Positions 1 to 9,790 of a stretch of 64,000 nucleotides of DNA are shown piece by piece. A program made the position numbers and the translations under genes. The DNA lies in NCBI GenBank assembly GCA_963795795.1, contig CAWCJS010000007.1:186001-250000 (forward strand). The letters are read 5' to 3'. The DNA comes from Palsa-504 sp963795795. GTDB taxonomy: Bacteria; Actinomycetota; Actinomycetes; Streptosporangiales; Streptosporangiaceae. The notes below the pieces were generated by a model that ran no database searches, was not told the DNA's origin, and saw nothing but the letters and a program-made list of their open reading frames with translations. Within the stretch, counting starts at the first letter, position 1; each line of letters starts with the position of its first letter.

Positions 1-697
1 ACAGGGTCCGGTGGGCGTGCGGGGCCTGGGTGGTCTCCCAGATGGTCAGCTTGCCGGTCACCCGGTCCCAATCCGCGACCGCGCCGCACGTCTCGAGCGG
101 CGCGGGGTGGACCCGCGGGTAGAGCATGTCCTGCGCGACCGTCACCTCGGCGTCGCGGAAGACCTCCTCGGTCGCCCGGATGTCGCCGGCCTCCCAGTCG
201 AAGATGTGGTTCGTGGTGCGCCCCGGCTGGTCGTCGCGGATGACCGGGGCGCCGGCGTCCAGCGCGCGGCGGGCGTCGACCACCGCGGGCAGCGGCTCGT
301 AGTCCACCACGATCAGCTCGAGCGCGTCCCGCGCGGAGTAGCGGTCCTCGGCGACGACGAACGCCACCTCCTGGCCCTGGAACCGCACCTTGTCGGTGGC
401 CAGCACGGCCTGCGTGTCGCCCGACAGCGTGGGCATCCAGGCCAGGTTCAGCGAAGCCAGCGTCTCCCCGGTGATGACGGCCTTGACCTTCGGGTGGGCC
501 TCGGCCGCGAGGGTGTCGACGGACAGGATCCGCGCGTGCGGGTGCGGGCTGCGCAGCACCGCGCCGTGGAGCATGCCGGGCAGGCGGACGTCGTCCACGT
601 ACAGGCCCTGGCCGCGGATGAACCGCTGGTCCTCCTTGCGCAGCCGCCGGCCGAACCCGGGAACAGGGGTTGGCGCCGCTCCGTCCACGTGCGTCAT
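1..697 (-). CDS. coxL: Molybdenum hydroxylase large subunit, CoxL type (partial)
   Basis: This is the N-terminal 232 codons of a xanthine dehydrogenase/CO dehydrogenase large subunit, the molybdopterin-cytosine-dinucleotide subunit of aerobic molybdenum hydroxylases. The family start is clear: a GFGRRLRKEDQRFIRGQG segment, then YVDDVRLPGMLHGAVLRSPH, the a/b hammerhead domain typical of CoxL. The gene runs off the left edge, so the active-site loop that separates true CO dehydrogenase from other hydroxylases cannot be seen. Its ATG overlaps the coxS stop by four bases (ATGA), so it is the last visible gene of a translationally coupled coxM-coxS-coxL operon. The true substrate (CO, purine, nicotinate or aldehyde) is not decided. 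Confidence 0.85.
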   Translation of the reverse strand, partial: MTHVDGAAPTPVPGFGRRLRKEDQRFIRGQGLYVDDVRLPGMLHGAVLRSPHPHARILSVDTLAAEAHPKVKAVITGETLASLNLAWMPTLSGDTQAVLATDKVRFQGQEVAFVVAEDRYSARDALELIVVDYEPLPAVVDARRALDAGAPVIRDDQPGRTTNHIFDWEAGDIRATEEVFRDAEVTVAQDMLYPRVHPAPLETCGAVADWDRVTGKLTIWETTQAPHAHRTL

Positions 698-1227
698 GCC
701 GACTCCCTGCCGCCTCGGTCTGGGCCGCCTCGGTCTGGGCCGCCTCGGTTTGGCCGCCCGGAGCGCTCGAAGTCCGCGGCCCACCGGACCGACCTGACGA
801 TGTTCTCGTACCCGGTGCACCGGCAGACCTGGCCGGAGATCGCCTCGCGGATCTCCGCCTCGTCGGGATCGGGGTGGTGGTCGAGCAGCCAGCGGGCGGT
901 CATCAGCATCCCGGACGTGCAGAAACCGCACTGCAGCCCGTGGCACTCGATGAAGCCCTGCTGGACCGGGTCGAGCCGGCCGTCCCGCTCGAGGCCCTCC
1001 ACCGTCCGGACCGAGCGGCCGTCGGCCATGGCGGCCAGCACCGTGCACGACTTGACCGGCCTGGCGTCCAGCCACACCACGCAGCTGCCGCAGTTCGACG
1101 TGTCGCAGCCCCAGTGGCTGCCGGTCAGGCCGAGCTCGTCGCGGATGAAGTGGATGAGCAGCAGCCGCGGCTCGACGTCGCGCGCGTACTCGGTACCGTT
1201 CACGGTCACCGCGACCCGGATCGTCAT
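694..1227 (-). CDS. coxS: Molybdenum hydroxylase 2Fe-2S subunit, CoxS type
   Basis: A 177-residue iron-sulfur subunit that passes electrons from the molybdenum centre to FAD. The N-terminal plant-type ferredoxin cluster is formed by Cys41, Cys46, Cys49 and Cys61, and the second cluster by Cys100, Cys103, Cys135 and Cys137 (GLQCGFCTSG and VCRCTGY). The family usually stops shortly after the second cluster. Here a tail follows, made of a GGPDR repeat that reflects a 15-bp tandem DNA repeat at 710-754. Start and stop overlap both neighbours by ATGA. The subunit and order are certain; the substrate of the complex is not. Confidence 0.9.
   Translation of the reverse strand: MTIRVAVTVNGTEYARDVEPRLLLIHFIRDELGLTGSHWGCDTSNCGSCVVWLDARPVKSCTVLAAMADGRSVRTVEGLERDGRLDPVQQGFIECHGLQCGFCTSGMLMTARWLLDHHPDPDEAEIREAISGQVCRCTGYENIVRSVRWAADFERSGRPNRGGPDRGGPDRGGRESA
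710..754. repeat. 15-bp tandem repeat in the coxS tail
   Basis: Three consecutive 15-bp units (CCGCCTCGGTCTGGG on the plus strand), the third with changes. The unit length is a multiple of three, so it encodes a repeated GGPDR pentapeptide at the C terminus of CoxS without shifting the frame. It lies just before the coxL start and may vary in copy number by slippage. Confidence 0.85.
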
Positions 1228-2102
1228 GTATCCAGGGTCACACGGGCGGCCGCCCGGCGCAGCGCCCGGGTGGTGAGCTCGGCGACCAGGTGCCGCTTGT
1301 AGTCCTCGGGCCCGCGCTGGTCGGGGGACGGGTGGCAGTGCTCGGCGGCGATCGCCCCCGCGGCCGCGAAGCTCTCCTCGTCCGCGGCGCGGCCGCGCAG
1401 GAACTCCTCGGCCTGCGCCGCGACGAAGTGCTCGGCCCCGACCGCGGTCAGGCCGAGGCCCGCGGACGCGATCACGGGCCGCCCCGGGGCGCCGTCCAGC
1501 TGGAGCACCGCGCCCGCGGCCGCGATCGACCAGTCGCCGACCCGGCGCGAGACCTTCTCGTACGCGCTGCCCGTGGCGGACCTGACCGGGACGCGGATCT
1601 CGGAGAGCAGCTCTCCCGCCCCGACGACGGTCTCGTACGGGCCCAGGTGGAACTCCCGGACCGGGACCGTCCGGTCGCCGTCCTGGCTGCGGATGACCGC
1701 GGTCGCGCGCACCGCGGCGAACACCGCGGACAGGTCCTCCGAGGGGTCGGCCTGGCACAGCGACCCGCCGATCGTGCCCCACAGCCGCACGATCGGGTCC
1801 GCGACGACGCGCTCGGCGTCGTGGAAGATCGGGAAGCATTCCCCCGCGACGGCCGAATCGAGCAGGTCCGCGTGCCTGGCCAGCGCGCCGATGCGCAGCT
1901 CGTCGCCGTCGCGCCGGATGAAGGCCAGCTCGGTCAGCCCGTTGATGTCGACGAGCAGCTCGGGCTGGGCCAGTCGCAGCTTCATCATCGGGATCAGGCT
2001 GTGCCCGCCCGCCAGGACCCGGGTCTCGGGCCTCCTCAGCAGCGACAGCGCGTGATCCATGCTCTTCGCCCGCTCGTACTCGACGTGCGAGGGAACCTGC
2101 AT
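1224..2102 (-). CDS. coxM: Molybdenum hydroxylase FAD subunit, CoxM type
   Basis: A 292-residue FAD-binding subunit of the xanthine dehydrogenase/CO dehydrogenase family. Both flavin-binding motifs are present: AGGHSLIP at about residues 31-38 and TIGGSLCQADP at 110-120, followed by the CO_deh_flav_C-type C-terminal domain. Length matches the family (about 290). It is first in the coxM-S-L order typical of actinobacterial molybdenum hydroxylases and overlaps coxS by ATGA. Its start lies one base after the stop codon of the upstream cytosine deaminase gene, so all four genes are probably one transcript. Confidence 0.9.
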   Translation of the reverse strand: MQVPSHVEYERAKSMDHALSLLRRPETRVLAGGHSLIPMMKLRLAQPELLVDINGLTELAFIRRDGDELRIGALARHADLLDSAVAGECFPIFHDAERVVADPIVRLWGTIGGSLCQADPSEDLSAVFAAVRATAVIRSQDGDRTVPVREFHLGPYETVVGAGELLSEIRVPVRSATGSAYEKVSRRVGDWSIAAAGAVLQLDGAPGRPVIASAGLGLTAVGAEHFVAAQAEEFLRGRAADEESFAAAGAIAAEHCHPSPDQRGPEDYKRHLVAELTTRALRRAAARVTLDT

Positions 2103-2103
2103 G

Positions 2104-2565
2104 TCACCGGCCGCCGATGTCCTCGCTCCACACCTCGGGGAAGCGCTCCTGGAACTCCCGCATCGCGGCCATGCACCCGGGGTCGTCCAGCAGCACGATC
2201 TCCACGCCGCGGTCGGCCAGGAAGCCCAGGTCGCCCTCGAACGTCTGCGCCTCCCCCACGACCACCCGGGGGATCTGGAAGAGCAGGATCGCCCCGCTGC
2301 ACATCTGGCACGGCGACAGCGTGGTGTACAGGGTCATCCCGGCGTAGGACGCCTGCCGGCCCGCGTTGCGCAGGCACGCGATCTCGCCGTGCGCCACCGG
2401 GTCGCCGCGCTGCACCCGCTCGTTGTGCCCGGCCGCGACCACCCGCCCGCCCGCGGCGAGGACCGCCCCGACCGGCACGCCGCCGGACTCCAGGCTGACC
2501 CGCGCCTGGGCCAGCGCCAGCGCCATCATGTCGCGATCGGCCTGATCTGCCTGCCCGTATCCCAT
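2104..2565 (-). CDS. Cytosine deaminase, yeast Fcy1 type
   Basis: A 153-residue zinc-dependent deaminase of the cytidine/deoxycytidylate superfamily. The zinc motif is HGE (His59, Glu61) with PCQMC (Cys86, Cys89). Similarity extends beyond the motifs to yeast Fcy1: the LYTTLSPC segment, PRVVVGE after the second zinc motif, and the terminal W-x-EDIG. That makes conversion of cytosine to uracil, or deamination of a related base, the best guess rather than tRNA editing. It sits one base upstream of coxM, pointing to a shared role in heterocycle or nucleobase breakdown with the molybdenum hydroxylase. Confidence 0.85.
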   Translation of the reverse strand: MGYGQADQADRDMMALALAQARVSLESGGVPVGAVLAAGGRVVAAGHNERVQRGDPVAHGEIACLRNAGRQASYAGMTLYTTLSPCQMCSGAILLFQIPRVVVGEAQTFEGDLGFLADRGVEIVLLDDPGCMAAMREFQERFPEVWSEDIGGR

Positions 2566-2576
2566 GCCGGCTTACA

Positions 2577-3121
2577 CTACCTGGCCAGCTGCCACACCAC
2601 GCCGATGCCCGTGCCCGCCAGCGGGGGCAGGTCGAGCGGCGCCGCCAGGCCTCGGTGAAGCCGAGCTTGCGCGGCACCCCGGCGCTGGCCAGGTTCAGCT
2701 CGTCGGTCACGATCTCGACGCGCTCCACGCCCGGCAGGCGGAACGCCTGCTCGACCAGCGCCGCCGACGCCGCGGTGGCCAGGCCGCGGCGGGTGTACCC
2801 CTGCCGGACCCAGTAGCCGATCTCCAGGCCGCCGGGACCGATCCTGGCCATCAGTCCGCAGCCGCCCGCCAGCGTGCCGTCGGTGACGATCGCGTAGTTG
2901 TACTCCGAGCCGTCCGCCCAGCGTCGCGCCGAGGCGACCAGGAACTCGTGCGCGGCTGGCCTGGTGTAGTCCGCCGCCCACGGCATCCACGGGCGGAGGT
3001 GATCCAGCGAATCGGTCACCGCCTGGAACACGGCGTCCAGGTCGTCCTCGCCGTGGCGCCGCAGCCGCACCTGGCCGTGGTCGATGATCTCGTCCGGCCG
3101 GCGTGGTCGCGTGTCCGCCAT
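2577..3121 (-). pseudogene. GNAT N-acetyltransferase, frameshifted near its end
   Basis: A GNAT-family acetyltransferase of the RimJ/RimL type with a strong ribosome site (AAGGAGG) before the ATG at 3121. The fold is visible from the N-terminal VRLRRHGEDD strand through the acetyl-CoA loop (RQGYTRRGLATAA) to NLASAGVPRKLGF. After about position 2645 the frame goes out of register. The expected ending (LDLPPLAGTGIGVVWQLAR and stop at 2577) is found in a neighbouring frame, so one base appears lost or gained in a G/C-rich run. This may be a sequencing indel; if real, only the last ~20 residues are altered. Confidence 0.75.
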
Positions 3122-3657
3122 GGCTCCCTCCTTAACCGCGGGGGGCGACGCACCCTCCCGCTTTTCTTTTTTGGCCGAACGACCCGTGGTGTGCGTACCC
3201 GGGACGTGCGCGGCGCCCGCGGTCCGCGAGGCCAGTCGTAGGCGAGCTCCTCGCCCACCCGGAGCCTGGCCCAGCGGGACGCCTCGACCTGCAGGGCGCT
3301 CGCCGCCGCGGCGATCACCGCCGGATCTACGTCCGCGCTGGAGAGCACGGACAGCCTAGCCGCGGTCAGGCTCTGGATCTGGCTGTCCGACGGGTGGTCC
3401 AGCGCGGCGACGCACTGGACGAGGTTGGCCAGCACCTCGGCCCGCAGCAGCTGCCCCTGGAAGACGATGCCCGACGCGATGCCGGCCCAGATGCCGTCGG
3501 GGATGGCCAGCTCGCGCTCGACCACGAAGTGCATGATGTCGTGCGGGAGTCGGGGGCCGGCGGGCCCGCCGTACAGCCGGTAGCTGGCCCCGTCGTCGCG
3601 TTCCACGAGCGCGTAGGAGCGCTCGCGGTCGGGCAGCCGGGGAAACGTCACGCGCAT
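3016..3657 (-). CDS. Conserved actinobacterial protein of unknown function (probable 3' frameshift)
   Basis: The N-terminal two thirds (MRVTFPRLPDRERSYALVE, then HDIMHFVVERELAIPDGIW) look like a real soluble protein with no recognised domain. The annotated frame runs 106 bases into the next gene, and its last 60 residues are Arg-rich and unlike a folded protein. In another frame a TAA lies at 3132, exactly at the ribosome site of the GNAT gene. An indel between about 3140 and 3250 (a run with CTTTTCTTTTTT) is therefore likely, and the true protein probably ends near 3132. Confidence 0.6.
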   Translation of the reverse strand: MRVTFPRLPDRERSYALVERDDGASYRLYGGPAGPRLPHDIMHFVVERELAIPDGIWAGIASGIVFQGQLLRAEVLANLVQCVAALDHPSDSQIQSLTAARLSVLSSADVDPAVIAAAASALQVEASRWARLRVGEELAYDWPRGPRAPRTSRVRTPRVVRPKKKSGRVRRPPRLRREPWRTRDHAGRTRSSTTARCGCGATARTTWTPCSRR

Positions 3658-3733
3658 AACCCCACTATGCGGACGTGGGGAAGGGCGAACCTAATGGTTT
3701 TCACGTGGTTGCGATGACGTAGGGTGGCGGATC

Positions 3734-4228
3734 GTGGCTGGACGCGGCACCACGGCGACGATCGCGCTGGAGCGGGCGGGCATCCCGTTCGCCCTGCACG
3801 AGTACGCCCACGACCCGCGGCAGGAGTCCTACGGCCAGGAGGCGAGCCAGGCGCTGGGCGTCCCGGCCGAGCGCGTGTTCAAGACGCTGATCGCCGAGGT
3901 GGACGGGGCGCTGGTGGCGGGGGTCGTCCCCGTGGAAGGCCAGCTCGACCTCAAGGCGCTGGCCGCGGCGGCGGGCGGCAAGAAGGCCGCGATGGCCGCC
4001 GTGACCGCGGCCGAGCGGGCCACGGGGTACGTAGCCGGCGGCATCTCCCCCGTCGGCCAGCGCAAGCGCCTGCCGGTCTTCCTCGACGCCTCGGCGCTGG
4101 GCTTCACCACCGTGTTCTGCAGCGCCGGGCGGCGCGGCCTGGAGATCGAGCTGACCCCCGCCGACCTGGTCCGGGCGGCGAACGCGACCGTCGCCCGCAT
4201 CGGGTCCGCAGCGCACCACAGGCCCTGA
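3734..4228 (+). CDS. ybaK: Cys-tRNA(Pro)/Cys-tRNA(Cys) deacylase, YbaK/EbsC family
   Basis: A 164-residue trans-editing enzyme that clears Cys mischarged on tRNA(Pro). The family core is complete: the HEYAHDP entry, VFKTLI with the conserved lysine (Lys50) used by YbaK enzymes, the AAAAGGKKAAMA segment and the GGISPVGQRKRLPVFLD loop. Length matches the family (about 160). The start is GTG at 3734. It stands alone, between a minus-strand unknown gene and a converging proline racemase homologue. Confidence 0.92.
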   Translation: MAGRGTTATIALERAGIPFALHEYAHDPRQESYGQEASQALGVPAERVFKTLIAEVDGALVAGVVPVEGQLDLKALAAAAGGKKAAMAAVTAAERATGYVAGGISPVGQRKRLPVFLDASALGFTTVFCSAGRRGLEIELTPADLVRAANATVARIGSAAHHRP

Positions 4229-4251
4229 CCGCCGGTCCGCGCCGCCGGACC

Positions 4252-5268
4252 TCACCGCAGCACGAATCCGGGGACTAGCGGGTCGTACGGGTCGATCGAG
4301 AACACGTGCTCGCCAGTGCGGTACGCCGTCCCGGTGACCTGGGGGATGACGGCGGGGCGCCCGCCGACGTCGACGGTATCAAGCACCGTCCCGGTGAACG
4401 TGCTGCCGATGATGGACTCGTGCCGCAGCACGGTGCCGGCGGGCAGGCGGCCGTCGGCGGCCAGGACCGCGAGCCGGGCGCACGTGCCCGAGCCGCACGG
4501 GGACCGGTCCACCTCGCCGTCGGCGAAGACGGTCACGTTGCGCTGGTGCACCTGTCCGGCGGCATCACCCAGGTCCTCGAACCAGATAGTGCCGTAGATG
4601 CCGTTCAAACGCGGGTCGGTCGGGTGCACGGCCTGCTCGGAGTCGTTGAGGGCCCACTTGATCTCGCGGCCGAGCGCGATGAGGTCACCGAGCCGCTGCG
4701 GCGTGACGGTCAGGCCAAGCTGGGCGGCAGGCAGGGTCGCATAGATCGCCCCGCCGAAGGCCACGGTCACGCGGGCCTCGCCGAGGGAGGTCGACACGGG
4801 CACGTGGCGGGCGACCACCCAGCTGGGAACGTTGACGAAATCGACGGCCACCACCCGGCCGTCTTCGCGGTGCACCCGTGCGGTCACCCGCCCGGACGGC
4901 ACGTCGATCACCACGTCGACGCTGCCGGTCCGCGGGGCCGCGACCCGGCCGGTTTCCGCCGCCCAGGCCCCGAGCGCGATGGTGCCGTGCCCGCAGGCGG
5001 TCGAGAAACCGTCCTTGTGCCAGAACAGCACGCCCAGGTCAGCGCCCTGGTCGTCGGGCGGCACGATGAACCCGCCGTACATGTCCGCATGGCCGCGTGG
5101 TTCCGAGCACAGCACCGCGCGCAGGCCCTGAACCGCGGGGTCCTCGATCGCCCGGGCCCGTCGCTCGGCCACCGTCCGACCCGGGATCGGCACGGGAGGG
5201 TCCGCCACGATCCGGAACGGCTCACCGCCGGTGTGGTAGTCCGTGGCCAGAATTGTCGAGGGCAGCAT
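4252..5268 (-). CDS. Proline racemase / 4-hydroxyproline epimerase family protein
   Basis: A 338-residue member of the proline racemase superfamily. Both catalytic cysteines are present: Cys92 in STACGHGT and Cys258 in DRSPCGSGT. This argues for a two-base racemase or epimerase, not trans-3-hydroxyproline dehydratase, which has threonine at the second position. The first motif reads STACGHG rather than the common MCGHG, so the substrate may differ from proline. I start at the ATG at 5268 because the family begins near LATDYHTGGEPFRIV; an in-frame start at 5328 would run into the divergent gene at 5327. Substrate not known; imino-acid metabolism is inferred. Confidence 0.8.
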   Translation of the reverse strand: MLPSTILATDYHTGGEPFRIVADPPVPIPGRTVAERRARAIEDPAVQGLRAVLCSEPRGHADMYGGFIVPPDDQGADLGVLFWHKDGFSTACGHGTIALGAWAAETGRVAAPRTGSVDVVIDVPSGRVTARVHREDGRVVAVDFVNVPSWVVARHVPVSTSLGEARVTVAFGGAIYATLPAAQLGLTVTPQRLGDLIALGREIKWALNDSEQAVHPTDPRLNGIYGTIWFEDLGDAAGQVHQRNVTVFADGEVDRSPCGSGTCARLAVLAADGRLPAGTVLRHESIIGSTFTGTVLDTVDVGGRPAVIPQVTGTAYRTGEHVFSIDPYDPLVPGFVLR

Positions 5269-5326
5269 GCTCGCAGCATGCCACGCAGATGGACGGGTCG
5301 CCGGGGCCGGACGTACCGTCGGAGCC

Positions 5327-6664
<1,338 letters not shown>

Positions 6665-6687
6665 CGCCCATGACTTAGATTGGCGGC

Positions 6688-7305
6688 GTGACCGCTTCGC
6701 TCCTTGCCTTCCTCGGCGTGTCTGCCCTGGTCATCGTGACTCCTGGACCGGACACGGCGGTAACGATCAATGGCACCCTGAGCGGCGGGCGCCGCGGAGG
6801 GGTGTTCACGGCCCTCGGCGTGTCCTGCGGTCAGGCGGTGTGGACCCTGGCGGCGAGTGCGGGCGTCTCGGCCTTGCTGGTGGCCTCCGAGCCGGCCTTC
6901 CTGACGGTGAAGTACCTCGGCGCCGCGTACCTGCTATGTCTCGGGCTGCACGCGATCTGGTCCGCGGTACGGCAGGGGCCGCCCCCGTCGGCGGCCGACA
7001 CCGGGCTGGCCCGGCGGAGTGCCCTGGCCTGCTACCGCCGCGGCCTGCTCAGCGACCTCGGCAACCCGAAGATGGCCGTGTTCTTCACCAGCTTGCTGCC
7101 CCAGTTCGGCGTCGGCTTTGCCGTCTTGGCGCTCCTCGGGCTGGTGTTCTGCGCGATGACGTTTCTCTGGCTGGCCGGCTACGCGCTGGCCCTGGCCAAG
7201 CTGGGTGACCTGCTACGCCGCTCGCCGGTACGCCGCGCCCTCGACATGATGACCGGCACCGTCCTGGTCGCGCTCGGGGTCAGGCTGGCCACCGAGCAAC
7301 CCTGA
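6688..7305 (+). CDS. LysE/RhtB family amino acid exporter
   Basis: A 205-residue inner-membrane protein with about six hydrophobic segments. The family hallmark TPGPDTAVTINGTLSGGRRGG lies near residues 19-38, and the GLLSDLGNPKMAVFFTSLLPQ region is typical of RhtB/LysE exporters. The start is GTG at 6688, 24 bases after the dgdA stop, so it is probably cotranscribed. It may export an amino acid made or accumulated during dialkylglycine metabolism; the substrate is inferred only from context. Confidence 0.88.
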   Translation: MTASLLAFLGVSALVIVTPGPDTAVTINGTLSGGRRGGVFTALGVSCGQAVWTLAASAGVSALLVASEPAFLTVKYLGAAYLLCLGLHAIWSAVRQGPPPSAADTGLARRSALACYRRGLLSDLGNPKMAVFFTSLLPQFGVGFAVLALLGLVFCAMTFLWLAGYALALAKLGDLLRRSPVRRALDMMTGTVLVALGVRLATEQP

Positions 7306-7355
7306 ACCACGGCAAGAACCCGCCAATTCCTTCATCACCTGGTCAGAATGAAACG

Positions 7356-7808
7356 ATGACCGAGCTAAAGCTTGAGGCCGATATCGGCGCTCCGGCCGGA
7401 AGAGTCTTCGACCTGATCACTGACTTCGGCGGCCAGGGTCGCTGGCTGACGCCCTCCTCGTCGTTCCGGGGTACCACCGTCCTGACGCCTGGCCCGCTCG
7501 CCCTGGGCACGAGGTACCGGGAGTCCGAGCCGTTCGGCGTACGGAACGGGACGGTCACCGAGTTCGAGCGACCGGTGAAGGTCACCTTTCATCAGCCGAT
7601 GACGATAAGGCTGCACGCCGGGACCATTGACGTCACGGTGCGCTACACCCTCGCCGCCAATCCGGGTTCGACCCACGTGACCCGGCTGGTCACGCTGGGC
7701 ATCCCCTGGTCACTGAAGCTCTTCCAGCCCGTGCTAGTCGGCGCGTTCAAGAAGGAGAGCAGGCGCACCCTGCTCGCGCTCCAGGCCTACGCCGGCCAGC
7801 ATGACTGA
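7356..7808 (+). CDS. SRPBCC/polyketide cyclase-like protein
   Basis: A 150-residue START-like fold protein: MTELKLEADIGAPAGRVFD at the N terminus and a long amphipathic C-terminal helix starting at WSLKLFQPVLVGAF. Proteins of this superfamily hold hydrophobic ligands in a deep cavity; no catalytic residues can be assigned. Its stop overlaps the start of the following dipeptidase by eight bases, so the two are translationally coupled. A chaperone-like or ligand-binding role in peptide or amino-acid metabolism is possible but unproven. Confidence 0.75.
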   Translation: MTELKLEADIGAPAGRVFDLITDFGGQGRWLTPSSSFRGTTVLTPGPLALGTRYRESEPFGVRNGTVTEFERPVKVTFHQPMTIRLHAGTIDVTVRYTLAANPGSTHVTRLVTLGIPWSLKLFQPVLVGAFKKESRRTLLALQAYAGQHD

Positions 7809-9240
7809 CGCCTACACCGCGTACTCCTACCTGGTCGCGGGCCAGGACTTCCGCAGCTTCGAGCTGGCGCCGGAGTTCGGCCGGGTACCCCCGTACGCGG
7901 CCGGCCTGACCACCGAACAGGAGCAGCGAGCACAACGGCTGCTGCGTGACAGCCTGGTGATCAGCCTGCACGACCACCCGGTCAGGTTCCCGCTGCGGAT
8001 GGAACAGACCCCGGAGTACAACCGCACCGGGCGCCAGCACGCCGCTTACGCGGGCCTGGCCGCGTCCGGCCTGACCGTCGTGTTCGACAACATGATGGAC
8101 GGCACGGCCTGCGTGACCGGGAACGCCCCGTGGCGGTGGGACGACGTCATCACCGACCTCGGGATGCGCCAGGCGGACCTGGCCCACCAGGACCACGTCA
8201 TGGTGGTCCGCACCGTGGCTGATATCGACGAGGCGCACCGCTCGGGGCGGGTCGGGCTCGTGTTCGGGCTGGAGTCGGCCACGCCGATCGAGAACGAACT
8301 GGACCGGCTCGACGTCCTTTTCGGCCTGGGCCTGCGGCAGATCGGGATCGCCTACTCCGACGCCAACGCGCTGGGCGCGGGCCTGGCCGAGCGCAGCGAC
8401 GCCGGCCTGACCGCGTTCGGCCGGCGGGCGGTGACGCGGATGAACAAGCTGGGCCTGGCCATCGACCTGTCCCACGCGGGCGACCGCACTGCCCTGGACA
8501 CCTGCGCGCACAGCGAGCAGCCGGTGTTCATCACCCACGCCGGCGCCCGGGCCGTCTGGGATACCCCGCGGATGAAGCCCGACGACGTGCTGCGCGCCGT
8601 CGCCGCGACCGGGGGCGTCATCGGGATGTCGGCCGCCCCGCACACGACGCTGTCCGCGGCGCACCCCCGGCACTCGATCGAGTCCGTCATGGACCACTTC
8701 CGCTACTGCGCCGACCTGGTCGGCATCGAGCACGTCGCGTTCGGACCGGACACGCTGTACGGCGACCACGTGGCCCTGCACCGGATCTTCGCCCACCTGC
8801 TCGCCATCAGCGCCGCCCGGGGCCCGTCCTTCGACCCGGTCGCCTACGTCGACGGCCTGGAGAACCCCACCGAGAACTTCGCCAACATCTGCGGCTGGCT
8901 GGTCCAGCACGGCTACCACGACACCGACATCCGCGCCGTCCTGGGCGGCAACATCTACCGGGCCCTGCAGTCGATCTGGGTCTTACCGCTCCGCGGCCGC
9001 GGCCCGCGCCGGGCGGCTGTCCGGCCCGGTCGGCGGTGCTCAACGATCAGGCGGTGCGCCGGCGGAACGCCCACGCGGAGGCGGCGACCGAGACGGCCAG
9101 GAGGCCGGCGCACCAGGCCAGGGCGATCCCCAGGTGCGCGCCGACCGGCTGCCGGAGCAGCAGCCCGCGGATGGTCTCGGTCACCGGGGTGGCCGGCTGG
9201 TTGGCCGCGAACCCGCGCAGCCACCACGGCAGGGTCCTGA
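7801..9240 (+). CDS. Membrane-dipeptidase-like peptidase M19
   Basis: A renal-dipeptidase-family metallohydrolase. The first ~395 residues carry the family marks: SLHDHPVRFP (zinc-ligand strand), GLESATPIENELDRLDVLFGLGLRQIGIAYSD, LAIDLSHAG, FITHAGARAVWDTPR and the closing VLGGNIYRALQSIW. Dipeptidases of this family cleave dipeptides with a dinuclear zinc site. The homologous part ends near 8985. After that the frame stays open for about 85 Arg/Pro-rich codons that run antisense through the end of the converging ABC permease gene, to a TGA at 9240. That tail is probably not a natural domain. Confidence 0.85.
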   Translation: MTDAYTAYSYLVAGQDFRSFELAPEFGRVPPYAAGLTTEQEQRAQRLLRDSLVISLHDHPVRFPLRMEQTPEYNRTGRQHAAYAGLAASGLTVVFDNMMDGTACVTGNAPWRWDDVITDLGMRQADLAHQDHVMVVRTVADIDEAHRSGRVGLVFGLESATPIENELDRLDVLFGLGLRQIGIAYSDANALGAGLAERSDAGLTAFGRRAVTRMNKLGLAIDLSHAGDRTALDTCAHSEQPVFITHAGARAVWDTPRMKPDDVLRAVAATGGVIGMSAAPHTTLSAAHPRHSIESVMDHFRYCADLVGIEHVAFGPDTLYGDHVALHRIFAHLLAISAARGPSFDPVAYVDGLENPTENFANICGWLVQHGYHDTDIRAVLGGNIYRALQSIWVLPLRGRGPRRAAVRPGRRCSTIRRCAGGTPTRRRRPRRPGGRRTRPGRSPGARRPAAGAAARGWSRSPGWPAGWPRTRAATTAGS

Positions 9241-9790
9241 CCGGCACGAACGCGCTGCTCGCGTAGCTGAAGAACATCAGGAAGAACATCATGCCGCCGG
9301 CCGCCTCCGCGGAGGAGACCAGCAGGCCGAACGCGGCGGCGAGCCACGAGACCGCGATGACGAACAGCAGCAGGACGCCGAGCGCGGCGGCGAACCGGGC
9401 CGGGGTGGCGTGCGAGCGGAACCCGATGCCGAACGCGACCGCGATCACCAGCAGGGTGGACGCGAGGTTGCGAAGCAGGCTGGCGGACACGTGCCCGGCG
9501 AGGATCGCCGTGCCCGGCACGTCCATGGACCGGAACCGGTCGATGATCCCGCCGGTCATGTCCTGGCAGACGGTGACCGCGGTGCTCGCCGCGCCGATGA
9601 CCGCACAGAGCAGCAGGACGCCGGGCACCACGTAGCTCAGGTAGCTGGTCCCGATGCGGACCGCCCCGCCGAACAGGTAGACGAACACGACCATCAGCAT
9701 CACGGGCAGGAGCAGCGCGGTCAGCAGCGCGTCCGGGCTGCGGGTGGCCAGGCGCAGGCTACGGGCGGTCATGGTCAGGGCGTCAGACAT
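9047..9790 (-). CDS. ABC-2 type permease, DrrB-like drug exporter subunit
   Basis: A 247-residue membrane subunit with six predicted transmembrane segments and the ABC-2 exporter hallmark GGIIDRFRSMDVPGTAILAG (compare DrrB). It is expected to form the channel with the ATPase encoded just upstream. The two genes overlap by eight bases (9783-9790), so production is coupled. Known relatives export daunorubicin and other lipophilic compounds; the compound here is unknown. Its 3' end is overlapped by the open tail of the converging dipeptidase frame. Confidence 0.88.
   Translation of the reverse strand: MSDALTMTARSLRLATRSPDALLTALLLPVMLMVVFVYLFGGAVRIGTSYLSYVVPGVLLLCAVIGAASTAVTVCQDMTGGIIDRFRSMDVPGTAILAGHVSASLLRNLASTLLVIAVAFGIGFRSHATPARFAAALGVLLLFVIAVSWLAAAFGLLVSSAEAAGGMMFFLMFFSYASSAFVPVRTLPWWLRGFAANQPATPVTETIRGLLLRQPVGAHLGIALAWCAGLLAVSVAASAWAFRRRTA

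Noticed and set aside
3016..3121. True coding overlap of the unknown gene with the GNAT gene
   Set aside because: The overlapping tail is Arg-rich noise, and another frame stops exactly at the GNAT ribosome site, so a frameshift is the simpler explanation.
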